Shown: positions 1-8,129, counted from the first letter of the stretch. The stretch is 47,600 bases of DNA from an uncultured Campylobacter sp. (GCF_938039205.1 NZ_CALHVM010000064.1:1-47600); one strand, 5' to 3'. Translations and numbers: made by a program. Notes: a model not told the origin generated them from the letters alone.

Positions 1-53
1 AGCTCCCGTCGTAAAATTTAAATCCGCCTCGTCTAGAACAAAAATACTTCGCC
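1..53. repeat. Palindromic intergenic element P1 (right half; cut by window edge)
   Basis: This is the right half of a palindromic element whose left half lies outside the window. It aligns almost base for base with the right half of the element at 43172-43287: both carry CTCCCGTCGTAAAATT near the start and AAAAATACTTCGCC at the end. It is followed after 15 bp by a second copy (P2). The assignment rests on that alignment. The missing left arm is predicted, not seen. Confidence 0.65.
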
Positions 54-68
54 TTTAAATTTTGCGGT

Positions 69-184
69 GGTTTGTCTTTTTCCTTTATACGTCGTTGGAA
101 ACTCGGTCGGCTTCGGTCACGTATTACATATACGCTCCCTCGCTTCCGTCGTTTCCGCCTAGTCTAAAGAAAAAATACTTCGCC
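69..184. repeat. Palindromic intergenic element P2, 116 bp
   Basis: This is an imperfect inverted repeat. The outer ends are GGT...GCC. The left arm TTTTTCCTTTATAC pairs with TAAAGAAAAAA on the right. GGAAAC at 97-102 pairs with GTTTCC further right, and the apex has CGTAT/ATACG. It has exactly the same length as the copy at 43172-43287 and shares its outer blocks (TTGTCTTTTT at the left, AAAAATACTTCGCC at the right). The middle of the arms differs, while pairing is largely kept. No ORF runs through it. Confidence 0.7.
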
Positions 185-200
185 TTTAAAATTTAACGGC

Positions 201-320
201 GGCTTGGCTCACGAGCGCTTTTTAAAGAGATTAGAAAATTTTAATCTACGACAGGCTACATGCCCAGTCTTGATTAAAATTTTCTGCACAACTTTCAAAA
301 TAATCTCGCGATGCTTAGCC
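201..320. repeat. Palindromic intergenic element P3, 120 bp
   Basis: The ends GGCTTGGC and GCTTAGCC pair with two mismatches. Inside lies a perfect 14-bp inverted repeat, AGAAAATTTTAATC at 233-246 against 272-285, with further GAC/GTC and GGC/GCC pairs in the 25-nt loop. Between these, CGAG...TTTT.AAAG pairs with CTTTCAAAA...CTCG. It resembles the element behind hisD (8012-8129): both have CGCTTTTT.AAG on the left and CAACTT.CAAAA with ATCTC on the right. It lies 16 bp after P2. The rest of the stretch to 470, before nth, shows no gene. Confidence 0.7.
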
Positions 321-470
321 CTGGCTTCTTGCATTCAAATTTGATTTTAAAATTTGTAGTGATTTTTATAAAATACATCTCATAATAAACGTAGTTGTCA
401 AAAATCAAAATTTTAAAATTCCGTCAAATTTAAGTGCGTAAATTTAAGCCCACATTTGTAGGCTAAAATT

Positions 471-1106
471 TTAAGGAAAATTCTTATCTTTACTGCTACA
501 CAGCTCGTTTAAAAAGCACTCCTTGCAGTTTGGCTTTATCGCTTTACAGGTGTAGCGGCCAAAAAGCACCATCGCTTGATGAAGCGTATTTAGCTCGGTT
601 TTAAAGGCTTTAGTTAGATCAAGTTCGACGGCTTCGGGCGTCTTGCCCTTACTAAGACCAAGCCTGTGAGCCACGCGAAAGACGTGCGTATCCACTGCCA
701 TCAAATTTGATCCGAAATGCTCGATCAGCACGACGTGAGCGGTCTTTTGGCCTACACCGGCTAGACTCATCAGCTCTTTTTCGGTCGTAGGTATTTCGCC
801 GTCAAATTCGCTCATCACGCTCTTTGCCATTTTGATCAAATTTTCTGCTTTGTTATTAAAAAAGCTACAGGAATTTATGAGCGTTTTGACGCTTCCGAGA
901 TTTGCCTGTGCTAGGCTCGCGACGTCCGGGTAAGCCTCAAAAAGCGATGGCGTGATCAAATTTACGCGCTTATCGGTACACTGAGCGCTTAGCATCACGC
1001 ACACGAGCAGCTCGTAGAGGCTGCGAAATTTAAGCTCGCTGCCCGCGTCTTTGAAATTTTCCAAAAATAAATTTTTGATAGCGTTTATATCTTTTTTCGT
1101 TCTCAT
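471..1106 (-). CDS. nth: Endonuclease III
   Basis: This is a DNA glycosylase/AP lyase of base-excision repair that removes oxidised pyrimidines. The 211-residue length is normal for the family. A helix-hairpin-helix (LAGVGQKTA, about 115-123) carries the catalytic Lys121. The catalytic Asp139 sits in AVDTHVFR. A C-terminal 4Fe-4S motif C-x6-C-x2-C-x5-C uses Cys187, 194, 197 and 203. All key residues are present. It is encoded divergently from the peb4-type gene, the same arrangement I recall from C. jejuni (Cj0595c/Cj0596). Its downstream side faces the palindrome array at 1-320. Confidence 0.96.
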   Translation of the reverse strand: MRTKKDINAIKNLFLENFKDAGSELKFRSLYELLVCVMLSAQCTDKRVNLITPSLFEAYPDVASLAQANLGSVKTLINSCSFFNNKAENLIKMAKSVMSEFDGEIPTTEKELMSLAGVGQKTAHVVLIEHFGSNLMAVDTHVFRVAHRLGLSKGKTPEAVELDLTKAFKTELNTLHQAMVLFGRYTCKAIKPNCKECFLNELCSSKDKNFP

Positions 1107-1175
1107 AGCGCCGATTTTAGCCGTTTTTATTTAAATTTTCGATGAATTATAACTTATATTTAATGACTTTCCTGC

Positions 1176-1181
1176 TATAAT
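1176..1181 (+). promoter_or_regulatory. -10 element of the peb4 operon
   Basis: TATAAT lies 34 bp upstream of the ATG at 1216, in an AT-rich stretch between the divergent nth and peb4 genes. An AAGGA Shine-Dalgarno site is at 1205-1209. Campylobacter sigma-70 promoters typically show a strong -10 and a weak -35, and no clear -35 is visible here. Confidence 0.6.
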
Positions 1182-1215
1182 CACCCTCGCAAAAATCTAA
1201 ATTTAAGGAACAAAG

Positions 1216-2028
1216 ATGAATAAAATTTTATTCGCATCTCTTAGTTTGGCTGCGGCTCTAAGCCTAAACGCGGCGGAGTACGCCACTGTAAACGGAACTG
1301 CTATAACCGATAAGGACGTAGCTTTCACGCTTGCTGCTATGCCTGGCGTAACACTAGAGCAACTACCTAAAGACACTCAAAAAAAGGTGATCGACGAAAC
1401 TATCAACAGAAAACTACTTCTAGACGAGGCTAAAAAGAGCGGACTAGATAAGAGCGACGAATACAAAGCTGCGCTTGAAGAGCTAAAAAACAACCTCGCG
1501 CTTGATCTTTGGATGAAGAGAATTTTCGATAATATCAAAGTTAGCGAAGGCGAAATCAGCGACTTTTATAACAAAAATAAAGCCGAATTTGCCGTGCCTG
1601 CACAAGTAAGAGCCAAACATATCCTAGTGGCTACTGAAAAAGACGCAAACGACATAATAGCCGCGCTAAAAGGTCTGAAAGGAGACGAGTTGGTTAAAAA
1701 ATTCGAAGAGCTAGCAAAATCTAAATCTACCGATCAAGGCTCTGCGGCTAACGGCGGCGAACTAGGATGGTTTGGTCAATCTCAAATGGTAAAACCTTTC
1801 GCGGACGCTGCATTCGCGCTTAAAAAAGGCGAAGTAACTCAAAAACCCGTTAAATCAAATTTCGGCTACCACGTAATCCTAAAAGAGGATAGCAAGGCTG
1901 CCGGCACCGTAGGTCTAAACGAGGTTAAACCTCAAATCGAGGGCAACATAAAGATGGAGAAATTTAGAAACGATATCAGAAAAAGAGGCGACGAGCTTCG
2001 CTCAAAAGCTAAAGTAGAATATAAATAA
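1216..2028 (+). CDS. peb4: Periplasmic SurA/PpiC-type peptidyl-prolyl isomerase (PEB4-like)
   Basis: This is a periplasmic parvulin-type prolyl isomerase and chaperone of outer-membrane protein assembly. Residues 1-19 form a Sec signal peptide ending near LSLNAA. An N-terminal chaperone region covers roughly 20-125. A PpiC domain runs from VRAKHILV (about 132) to FGYHVILKE (about 217), with the conserved GGELGWFG. In C. jejuni the homologue PEB4 (Cj0596) is a major antigen needed for adhesion and OMP folding. AAGGA precedes the ATG by 6 nt. Only 10 bp separate it from fba, so the two are likely co-transcribed. The symbol is by synteny and similarity. Confidence 0.9.
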   Translation: MNKILFASLSLAAALSLNAAEYATVNGTAITDKDVAFTLAAMPGVTLEQLPKDTQKKVIDETINRKLLLDEAKKSGLDKSDEYKAALEELKNNLALDLWMKRIFDNIKVSEGEISDFYNKNKAEFAVPAQVRAKHILVATEKDANDIIAALKGLKGDELVKKFEELAKSKSTDQGSAANGGELGWFGQSQMVKPFADAAFALKKGEVTQKPVKSNFGYHVILKEDSKAAGTVGLNEVKPQIEGNIKMEKFRNDIRKRGDELRSKAKVEYK

Positions 2029-2038
2029 GGTCGATAAA

Positions 2039-3103
2039 ATGGGTGTTTTAGACGTAGTAAAAGCCGGCGTTTTAAGCGGCGATGACGTAACTAGGCTGTA
2101 TAAATACGCAAAGGAGCAGGGCTTTGCCATACCTGCGGTAAACGTGGTCGGAAGCGACTCGGTAAATGCCGTTTTAGAGGCGGCGAAGACGGCTAACTCA
2201 CCCGTTATCATCCAGTTTAGTAACGGCGGAGCCGGCTTTTATGCCGGCAAAGCTTGCGGGAATGCCGATGTGCTAGGCGCAGTAGCAGGCGCGCAGCACG
2301 TTCATCTGCTGGCCAAAGCTTACGGCGTACCGGTGATCCTACACACCGATCATGCGGCTAGAAAGCTACTGCCGTGGATCGACGAGCTGGTTAAATTTAG
2401 CCGCGAATACAAAAAGGCTCACGGAGTGCCGCTTTTTAGCTCGCATATGCTTGATCTTAGCGAAGAGAGCTTGGAGGAAAATTTAAGCACTTGCGAGAAG
2501 TATCTAAAAGAGCTTAGCGAGCTTGGCATCAGCCTAGAAATCGAGCTTGGCGTAACCGGCGGCGAAGAGGACGGCGTGGATAACACGGGTGTTGATAATG
2601 CGCTTCTTTATACGCAGCCTGAAGACGTCGCGCGGGCATATGAGCGACTAAGTAAAATCAGCGATAGATTTAGCATAGCGGCCAGCTTTGGTAACGTTCA
2701 CGGCGTGTATAAGCCTGGCAACGTCGTGCTTCGACCGGAAATTTTGAAAAACTCGCAAGCATACGTTGCGGATAAATTTCAAACCCTAACCGATAAACCC
2801 GTAAATTTCGTCTTTCACGGCGGTAGCGGTAGCGAGCTAAAGGATATCAAAGATGCCGTCAGCTACGGCGTAGTAAAGATGAACATCGACACCGATACGC
2901 AGTGGGCGTTTTGGGACGGCGTGAGAGCGTACGAGCTAAAAAACAGAGCCTACTTGCAAGGTCAAATCGGCAACCCTGAAGGCGACGACAAACCGAACAA
3001 AAAGTACTACGATCCGCGCAAATGGCTACGAAGCGGCGAGGAGTCGATGGTAAAACGCCTGCTAACTGCATTTGAAGATTTAAACTGCTTAAATAGAAAT
3101 TAA
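2039..3103 (+). CDS. fba: Class II fructose-bisphosphate aldolase
   Basis: This Zn-dependent aldolase interconverts fructose 1,6-bisphosphate with dihydroxyacetone phosphate and glyceraldehyde 3-phosphate. In Campylobacter, which lacks phosphofructokinase, it mainly serves gluconeogenesis. The family motif HTDHAARK (residues 102-109) holds zinc-ligand and catalytic residues. Further ligands lie in EIELGVTGGEEDGVDN, FGNVHGVYKPG and VFHGGSGS. VKMNIDTDTQWAF is the usual phosphate-binding segment. The length of 354 is typical. It is the second gene of the peb4-fba-motor operon, with 8-10 bp gaps on either side. Confidence 0.97.
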   Translation: MGVLDVVKAGVLSGDDVTRLYKYAKEQGFAIPAVNVVGSDSVNAVLEAAKTANSPVIIQFSNGGAGFYAGKACGNADVLGAVAGAQHVHLLAKAYGVPVILHTDHAARKLLPWIDELVKFSREYKKAHGVPLFSSHMLDLSEESLEENLSTCEKYLKELSELGISLEIELGVTGGEEDGVDNTGVDNALLYTQPEDVARAYERLSKISDRFSIAASFGNVHGVYKPGNVVLRPEILKNSQAYVADKFQTLTDKPVNFVFHGGSGSELKDIKDAVSYGVVKMNIDTDTQWAFWDGVRAYELKNRAYLQGQIGNPEGDDKPNKKYYDPRKWLRSGEESMVKRLLTAFEDLNCLNRN

Positions 3104-3111
3104 GGCTTACA

Positions 3112-4449
3112 ATGGAACCCAAAAAAGAAGCGAGAAACGATAATTTCACCGATTTGGCGTTGCCTGAGGTAAAAGGCAGGCAATCTTTTTTCGTATATAC
3201 GAAAATTATATTTTTGCCGACGGCGATATATCTCGTCGCGCTTCTTGGGTTTTTTGGGTATATAGATTTTCAAATCGGCCTACACACGGTTATTATGATG
3301 GGTATTATTTGGGTGATTTCGCTAATCTTTGCTAAAAATAGCGCCGAACTTGCTTGCTGCTATTTTGAGCAAAGCGGGGCTGATTTTAAGCGAAATCTAA
3401 AAGAATACATCATCAAACATCTTTTAGTTATAGGCAAAGATACGAAGTCAAACGCAGGATTTGACGAATTTGTCGCCTATTACACCAGGAATTTACGTAA
3501 CGAAAATTTTGCTTCCGTGGGTGCTGGCATCTTTCCAATGCTGGGTATCTTGGGAACGTTTATCAGTATCGCGGTTTCTATGCCGGAGTTTAACTCATCA
3601 AATACTACCGAACTTGAAACCGAAATTTCAACCCTTCTTAGCGGTGTAGCGACTGCGTTTTACGTCTCTATTTATGGTATTTTTCTAGCGCTTTGGTGGA
3701 TATTTTTTGAAAAATACGGAACGAGTAAATTTGAAACGCTGGTGCGAAGACAAAAAAATGCTACTAGCGGCTTTTTCTGGACGAAAGAGGAGCTTGATAG
3801 AAGGTATTTGCAAGAGAATTTAAGGCACTTTGAGAAGATCGGAGTGATATTTGAGCACGTTAGTAACGCCGAGTTCTTTGAGGAGCTGGATAAGACTATC
3901 GAGGCTAAATTTAAAACTTTTACAAATATCTTGAAAAACGAAGAAGAGGCCGTCAAACTAAGCGGCGAGCACATCAAACAAACGATGAATACGCTGCTAA
4001 AATCCTCAAAAGATCAAAAAGATCTAATCAAAGTTCACGCTGAAATCTTAAACGTTATCAATAAATTTAACGGCAACATCAAAGATATGCAACTAAAATT
4101 TGCCGAGCAGTACAACCGTCTCTATGATGTGGGCGGCGAGCGTATCTCAAGGCTCGAAAAGAGCGTGGGCGAGCTAGAGTATAATGTTAAAAATTTCAGT
4201 GAGTCTCTTTCTAAATTTAGTAGTGAAATCTTAGAAAAACAAAAACTTGCAATGGATGGCTTTAAAGAGAGCTTGATTGACGGCGTACAGGCATTTAAAA
4301 AGGCTTTTGACGACGAAGCAATCGAGGCTTATGATGATAATAGCGCGCTCATTGAAGGGCTAAAGCAAGACATCGACGAGCTTGATAAAGAGGCGAATGA
4401 GATCTTGCAAACCATCGAAAAGGCGAGTATGCTAGATGAAAACGCGTAA
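3112..4449 (+). CDS. MotA/TolQ/ExbB-type proton-channel protein with long cytoplasmic tail (ZorA-like)
   Basis: This is an inner-membrane stator-type subunit. Four hydrophobic segments lie at about 28-46, 50-72, 140-165 and 175-205. The last two have the TolQ/MotA-like glycine-rich pattern (VGAGIFPMLGILGTFIS, LLSGVATAFYVSIYG). A predicted coiled-coil tail of about 230 residues follows, which true MotA, ExbB and TolQ lack. The length of 445 and this tail resemble ZorA of the Zorya system and related orphan motors. The OmpA-domain partner follows with a 14-bp overlap. C. jejuni has a similar pair after fba (Cj0598-Cj0599, as I recall). The function is not established here, and I see no zorC, zorD or zorE nearby. 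Confidence 0.75.
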   Translation: MEPKKEARNDNFTDLALPEVKGRQSFFVYTKIIFLPTAIYLVALLGFFGYIDFQIGLHTVIMMGIIWVISLIFAKNSAELACCYFEQSGADFKRNLKEYIIKHLLVIGKDTKSNAGFDEFVAYYTRNLRNENFASVGAGIFPMLGILGTFISIAVSMPEFNSSNTTELETEISTLLSGVATAFYVSIYGIFLALWWIFFEKYGTSKFETLVRRQKNATSGFFWTKEELDRRYLQENLRHFEKIGVIFEHVSNAEFFEELDKTIEAKFKTFTNILKNEEEAVKLSGEHIKQTMNTLLKSSKDQKDLIKVHAEILNVINKFNGNIKDMQLKFAEQYNRLYDVGGERISRLEKSVGELEYNVKNFSESLSKFSSEILEKQKLAMDGFKESLIDGVQAFKKAFDDEAIEAYDDNSALIEGLKQDIDELDKEANEILQTIEKASMLDENA

Positions 4450-5503
4450 CGAGAACAAAAGCGGAGACCAGACCTTTTGGATATCGTATGCGGACCTGAT
4501 GGCCGGGCTGATGTTTGTTTTTATGCTCATCATCGGTGCCGTCGTCGTAAAATACGTCCTTAGCCAAAGCGATCTGGCAAAACTACAAAAAGACTTAAGC
4601 GAGCGTGAAAAGCAAATCGCCTCATCACAAAGCGAGCTCGTTCGTAAAGAAAATGTCATAAAAGAAATTTTTTCAAATTTGGACCGCGCAAAGAGCGAAA
4701 ATAAAGAGCTTGCTGACATAAACAGGCTTGTAAACGAGATGCTTGAAGGCGTCAAAAAAGAGAAAAACGAACTCACGAATCTAACCCAAACCTACGAGAT
4801 AAATCTAAACGATGCGAATAAAACTATCGCGGATTTGCAGGATAGAGTGCTACAGCTGGGGCAAATTTTAGCGCAAAAAGACGAGGCGCTAAATGAACTA
4901 AGCGCAAAATACGGCGATGAAGTCTCAAGATATGCCGCGCTGGAAGAGGATTTTAACAAAACAAAAGACAAGATCAAAGACATCAGCTCGCTTCGCTCAA
5001 ATGTCATATCAAATTTACGCGCCAAGCTCGGAAACAAGGTCAGTATAGACCCAAGCTCGGGCGTCGTGTCGCTACCCGAGTCTATACTTTTTGACACGGG
5101 TTCATACGAGCTAAGAGACGAGGCGAAGGCGCGTCTAAAGGAAATTTTGCAGACTTATTTCGAGGCGATTTTAAATAACGAAGAGATCGCAAAACACATC
5201 GATAGGATCGTGATCGAGGGGCATACGAACTCTATTGGTAGCTACATGTACAACCTTGATCTGTCGCAAAAGCGCGCGTATTCGGTGCTAGACTTTATCT
5301 ACTCGTGGAACAAAGACAAGCGCCTAGAGCACTATCTCATCGCTAGCGGGCGCAGTTTTAGCGATCTGGTGATGAAAAACGGCAAAGAAGACCCCGACGC
5401 CTCCAAGCGTATTGAGATCAAATTTTCGATCTCAGACAAAGAGTCGATGAAAGAGATGCAAGATCTCTTGGAGCGGCAAAATCAAAAGTATTCAAAAGAC
5501 TAA
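4436..5503 (+). CDS. OmpA/MotB-domain protein, partner of the upstream channel (ZorB-like)
   Basis: A short N-terminus is followed by one membrane helix (about 14-42). It carries an Asp at position 20 in YADLMAG, matching the proton-binding Asp of MotB (YADFMT). Residues 60-190 are a long periplasmic coiled coil. A C-terminal OmpA-like peptidoglycan-binding domain (about 218-345) includes ILFDTGSYEL and EGHTNSIG...LSQKRA. Together with the upstream 445-residue protein this should form a cell-wall-anchored, ion-driven 5:2-type motor. It starts inside the end of the previous gene, which suggests translational coupling. Flagellar MotB is a less likely call because its partner is not MotA-sized and the coiled coil is longer. 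Confidence 0.78.
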   Translation: MKTRNENKSGDQTFWISYADLMAGLMFVFMLIIGAVVVKYVLSQSDLAKLQKDLSEREKQIASSQSELVRKENVIKEIFSNLDRAKSENKELADINRLVNEMLEGVKKEKNELTNLTQTYEINLNDANKTIADLQDRVLQLGQILAQKDEALNELSAKYGDEVSRYAALEEDFNKTKDKIKDISSLRSNVISNLRAKLGNKVSIDPSSGVVSLPESILFDTGSYELRDEAKARLKEILQTYFEAILNNEEIAKHIDRIVIEGHTNSIGSYMYNLDLSQKRAYSVLDFIYSWNKDKRLEHYLIASGRSFSDLVMKNGKEDPDASKRIEIKFSISDKESMKEMQDLLERQNQKYSKD

Positions 5504-5543
5504 ATTTAACAGACTCGAGTTTTACGTACTTCGCGACGACCTG

Positions 5544-6713
5544 ATGGATGGCGAATTTAACGGCAACAAGGCTAGAAAGCTGGAGTATTTCCTGCATGCT
5601 GGTCTTGGCGGTATAAAGCGCGTCGTTAGCTACGGCTCAAGCCAGTCAAACGCGATGTATAGCTTAAGCGTTTTTGCGAATATGAGGGGGCTCGAGTTTC
5701 ACTATGTCGTTTCAAATTTAAACTCAAATTTAGCGGCAAATCCAATCGGAAATTTTAAATTTGCCCTTGAAAACGGTATGAAAATCTATGTAGATAAAGA
5801 TAGGCGGGCGCGGGCTAGGGCTTTAGCTTGTGAGCTGGCGGGATTAAAAGAGGGCGAGATTTACGGCGATGAGGCTGTAAATTTGACGGATGCTTCTGAT
5901 AGAAACGGGTTAAATTTAAAGGATACGGGCGGGTCAAATTTGAGCAACTTTGACGAACGGCTCGGTTTTACGGATATAAATTTAAATGCAAAAAATATGT
6001 CAAATTTGCAAGCCCAAGTCGAGCCGAATTCGCAAATAGAAAAATCAAATTTACAAGATTTAAACAGGCAAATTTTGAGTAAATTTGACGAACAAGCAGA
6101 GCTAGCAGATGTAAATTCCACTGAATGCATAAGCTATAAAAACTCAAATTTTGAAAAATTCGCAGATCAAACAAGCTCAAATTTACCCGCCGCGCAGGAT
6201 TGCTTCATCGGCGATTCGCTTTTTATAAACGAGGGAGTTTGGCAGCCGCAGGCGGAGGCGGGCTTTATCTCGCAGGCTAGACAGATAGAGCGCTGGGCGG
6301 ATGCGGAGGGTAAAACCGTGGATATATTTTTGCCTTCAGGCACGGGCACGTCGGCGGCATTTTTGGCCAAGCATGTCAAATTTGACGTTTTTACCTGTCC
6401 TTGCGTGGGCGACGCGGACTATCTAAAAAGCGAGATCGAGGCGCTGACGCCAAACTCAAAGGTTCGCATTTTGCCGCCGCCTAAGAAATATCATTTCGGC
6501 GATCTAAAGCTCGAGCTTTATCAAATTTGGTGCGAAGTATGCGAGCAAACGGGGATAGAGTTTGAGCTCATTTACGATCCCGTGGGCTTTTTAACGATGA
6601 TGGCAAACATGGGCGCGTTTAAAAACGAGATTTTATACATCCACCAAGGCGGCGCGCTCGGAAATATCAGTCAAAAACTAAGATACGAAAGAAAATTTAA
6701 GGAGACGAGATGA
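5544..6713 (+). CDS. PLP-dependent D-cysteine desulfhydrase / ACC-deaminase-like enzyme with large insertion
   Basis: This is a fold-II PLP enzyme. GNKARKLEY holds the Schiff-base Lys (Lys9 from this ATG), SYGSSQSNAM is the substrate/carboxylate loop, and LPSGTGTSAAFLA binds the PLP phosphate. The ATG at 5544 is probably too late. The reading frame is open back to 5451 and encodes NRLEFYVLRDDL directly upstream, the conserved start of the family, but contains no ATG, GTG or TTG. Candidate rare starts are ATC 5481 (GGAG 8 nt upstream) and ATT 5490. Residues about 113-222 are a low-complexity insertion rich in SNL/KF, absent from the family, and encoded by repeated AAATTT motifs. The substrate is not determined. 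Its stop overlaps the hisD start (ATGA). Confidence 0.8.
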   Translation: MDGEFNGNKARKLEYFLHAGLGGIKRVVSYGSSQSNAMYSLSVFANMRGLEFHYVVSNLNSNLAANPIGNFKFALENGMKIYVDKDRRARARALACELAGLKEGEIYGDEAVNLTDASDRNGLNLKDTGGSNLSNFDERLGFTDINLNAKNMSNLQAQVEPNSQIEKSNLQDLNRQILSKFDEQAELADVNSTECISYKNSNFEKFADQTSSNLPAAQDCFIGDSLFINEGVWQPQAEAGFISQARQIERWADAEGKTVDIFLPSGTGTSAAFLAKHVKFDVFTCPCVGDADYLKSEIEALTPNSKVRILPPPKKYHFGDLKLELYQIWCEVCEQTGIEFELIYDPVGFLTMMANMGAFKNEILYIHQGGALGNISQKLRYERKFKETR

Positions 6714-8005
6714 AGTTTTTACTCACTAGCAACGAAAATTTTAAGGACTATTTTGCGGCTTTGGTAAACCGCTCAAACGGCGATATGAGCGCGGTTATGC
6801 CAGCCGTTTCGCAGATACTGGACGACGTGCGCGCTAGAGGCGACGAGGCGCTCTTTGAGCAGATAGAGAAATTTGACCGCTGGAAACCCGACGCAAATAG
6901 CCTAAAAATCGGCACCGATGAGATGCAAAAGGCCTATGACGGCATAGATAGCTGCCTGCGAAACGCTCTAAATTTAGCCTTTGAGCGCATCAAAAGCTAC
7001 CACGAAAAAAGCCTGCCAAAAACCTGGATGGAGCACGACGAACACGGCGTTTTGCTAGGTGCCAAGTACACTCCGCTAGACCGCGCCGGACTATACATCC
7101 CCGGAGGCAAGGCTGTCTATCCTAGCTCACTTCTCATGAACGCCGTCCCGGCCTTGGTCGCGGGAGTTGGAGAGATCGCGGTCTGCACGCCTGCCGTCGG
7201 AGGCAAGGTAAATACGCTGCTTCTAGCAGCCATGCATATCTGCGGCATCAAGGAGGCCTATAAAGTTGGCGGTGCGTCGGCGGTAGCGGCGATGGCCTAC
7301 GGCACGCAAATGATCAAAAAAACCGACGTCATCACGGGCCCCGGCAACATATACGTCGCGACGGCTAAAAAGCTCGTCTACGGCGAGGTAAATATCGATA
7401 TGATCGCGGGTCCTAGCGAGATCTGCGTTATCGCCGACGAGAGCACCGACCCTCGCCACATCGCCGTGGATCTGCTCTCGCAGGCCGAGCACGATGAGAT
7501 GGCTAGCGCCGTGCTCATCACGCCAAATCAAGCCTTCGGCGCGGCGGTGCAAAGGCATATCAACGAGGAGATCAAGACTCTAGCTAGGCAGCCGATCGCG
7601 CAGGTTAGTATCGATAAAAAGGGCGCTATCATCGTAGCTAGCGACCTTGATGAGTGCGTGAGGCTGGCTAACGAGCTAGCGCCCGAGCACCTAGAGATCG
7701 CGACAAACGACGCGATGGAGCTGGCTAGACAGATCAGGCACGCCGGCGCGATATTTATCGGGCACTTTACGCCTGAAGCTATGGGCGACTATCTAGCAGG
7801 ACCAAACCATACGTTGCCAACTGGCGGTAGCGCGAGGTTTTATTCGCCTTTAGGGGTCGAAAATTTTATGAAGCGCACTTCGCTCATCTCGCTAAATGCA
7901 AAAGGCATAAGTGAGCTAGGAAATGCGTGCATGAAGCTAGCCGAGGCCGAGGGACTCGGAGCACATAAGCGTTCGGTCGCGGTTAGACTCGAGGCCCTTA
8001 AGTGA
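6710..8005 (+). CDS. hisD: Histidinol dehydrogenase
   Basis: This NAD- and Zn-dependent enzyme catalyses the last two oxidations of histidine biosynthesis (L-histidinol to L-histidine). The length of 431 is standard. Recognisable blocks are YIPGGKA.YPSSLLMN, GGASAVAAMAYGT, ITGPGNIYVATAK, IAGPSEICV, QAEHDEMASA and AGPNHTLPTGG. The last two blocks contain the His/Asp/Glu residues used for zinc and catalysis. The start overlaps the upstream stop by 4 bp and is preceded by GGAGACGAG. It ends 6 bp before a 118-bp palindrome that probably shapes its 3' end. Other his genes are not in the window. Confidence 0.97.
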   Translation: MKFLLTSNENFKDYFAALVNRSNGDMSAVMPAVSQILDDVRARGDEALFEQIEKFDRWKPDANSLKIGTDEMQKAYDGIDSCLRNALNLAFERIKSYHEKSLPKTWMEHDEHGVLLGAKYTPLDRAGLYIPGGKAVYPSSLLMNAVPALVAGVGEIAVCTPAVGGKVNTLLLAAMHICGIKEAYKVGGASAVAAMAYGTQMIKKTDVITGPGNIYVATAKKLVYGEVNIDMIAGPSEICVIADESTDPRHIAVDLLSQAEHDEMASAVLITPNQAFGAAVQRHINEEIKTLARQPIAQVSIDKKGAIIVASDLDECVRLANELAPEHLEIATNDAMELARQIRHAGAIFIGHFTPEAMGDYLAGPNHTLPTGGSARFYSPLGVENFMKRTSLISLNAKGISELGNACMKLAEAEGLGAHKRSVAVRLEALK

Positions 8006-8011
8006 TTTTAG

Positions 8012-8129
8012 GGCATTATCTCTTGGACGCTTTTTGAAGGGCTAGTAAAAATAAATACTCACGGACGACCGGTCCGCTCCGTTTTATTTTTACGTCGCAA
8101 CTTCAAAAATCATCTCAAGATATAACGCC
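8012..8129. repeat. Palindromic intergenic element P4, 118 bp, behind hisD
   Basis: This is a nearly full-length imperfect palindrome centred on ACCGGT at 8068-8073. Pairing blocks are GGC/GCC at the ends, TTAT.TCTTG with CAAGATATAA, TTTTTGAAG with CTTCAAAAA, GTAAAAATAAA with TTTATTTTTAC, and ACGGA with TCCGT. It is related to P3 in sequence. It begins 6 bp after the hisD stop, so it may act in termination or mRNA 3'-end protection. It has no run of T typical of an intrinsic terminator. Confidence 0.75.

Noticed and set aside
1..320. CRISPR array from regularly spaced repeats
   Set aside because: The units are 116-120 bp palindromes with 15-16 bp similar spacers, not short identical repeats with unique spacers, and no cas gene is present.
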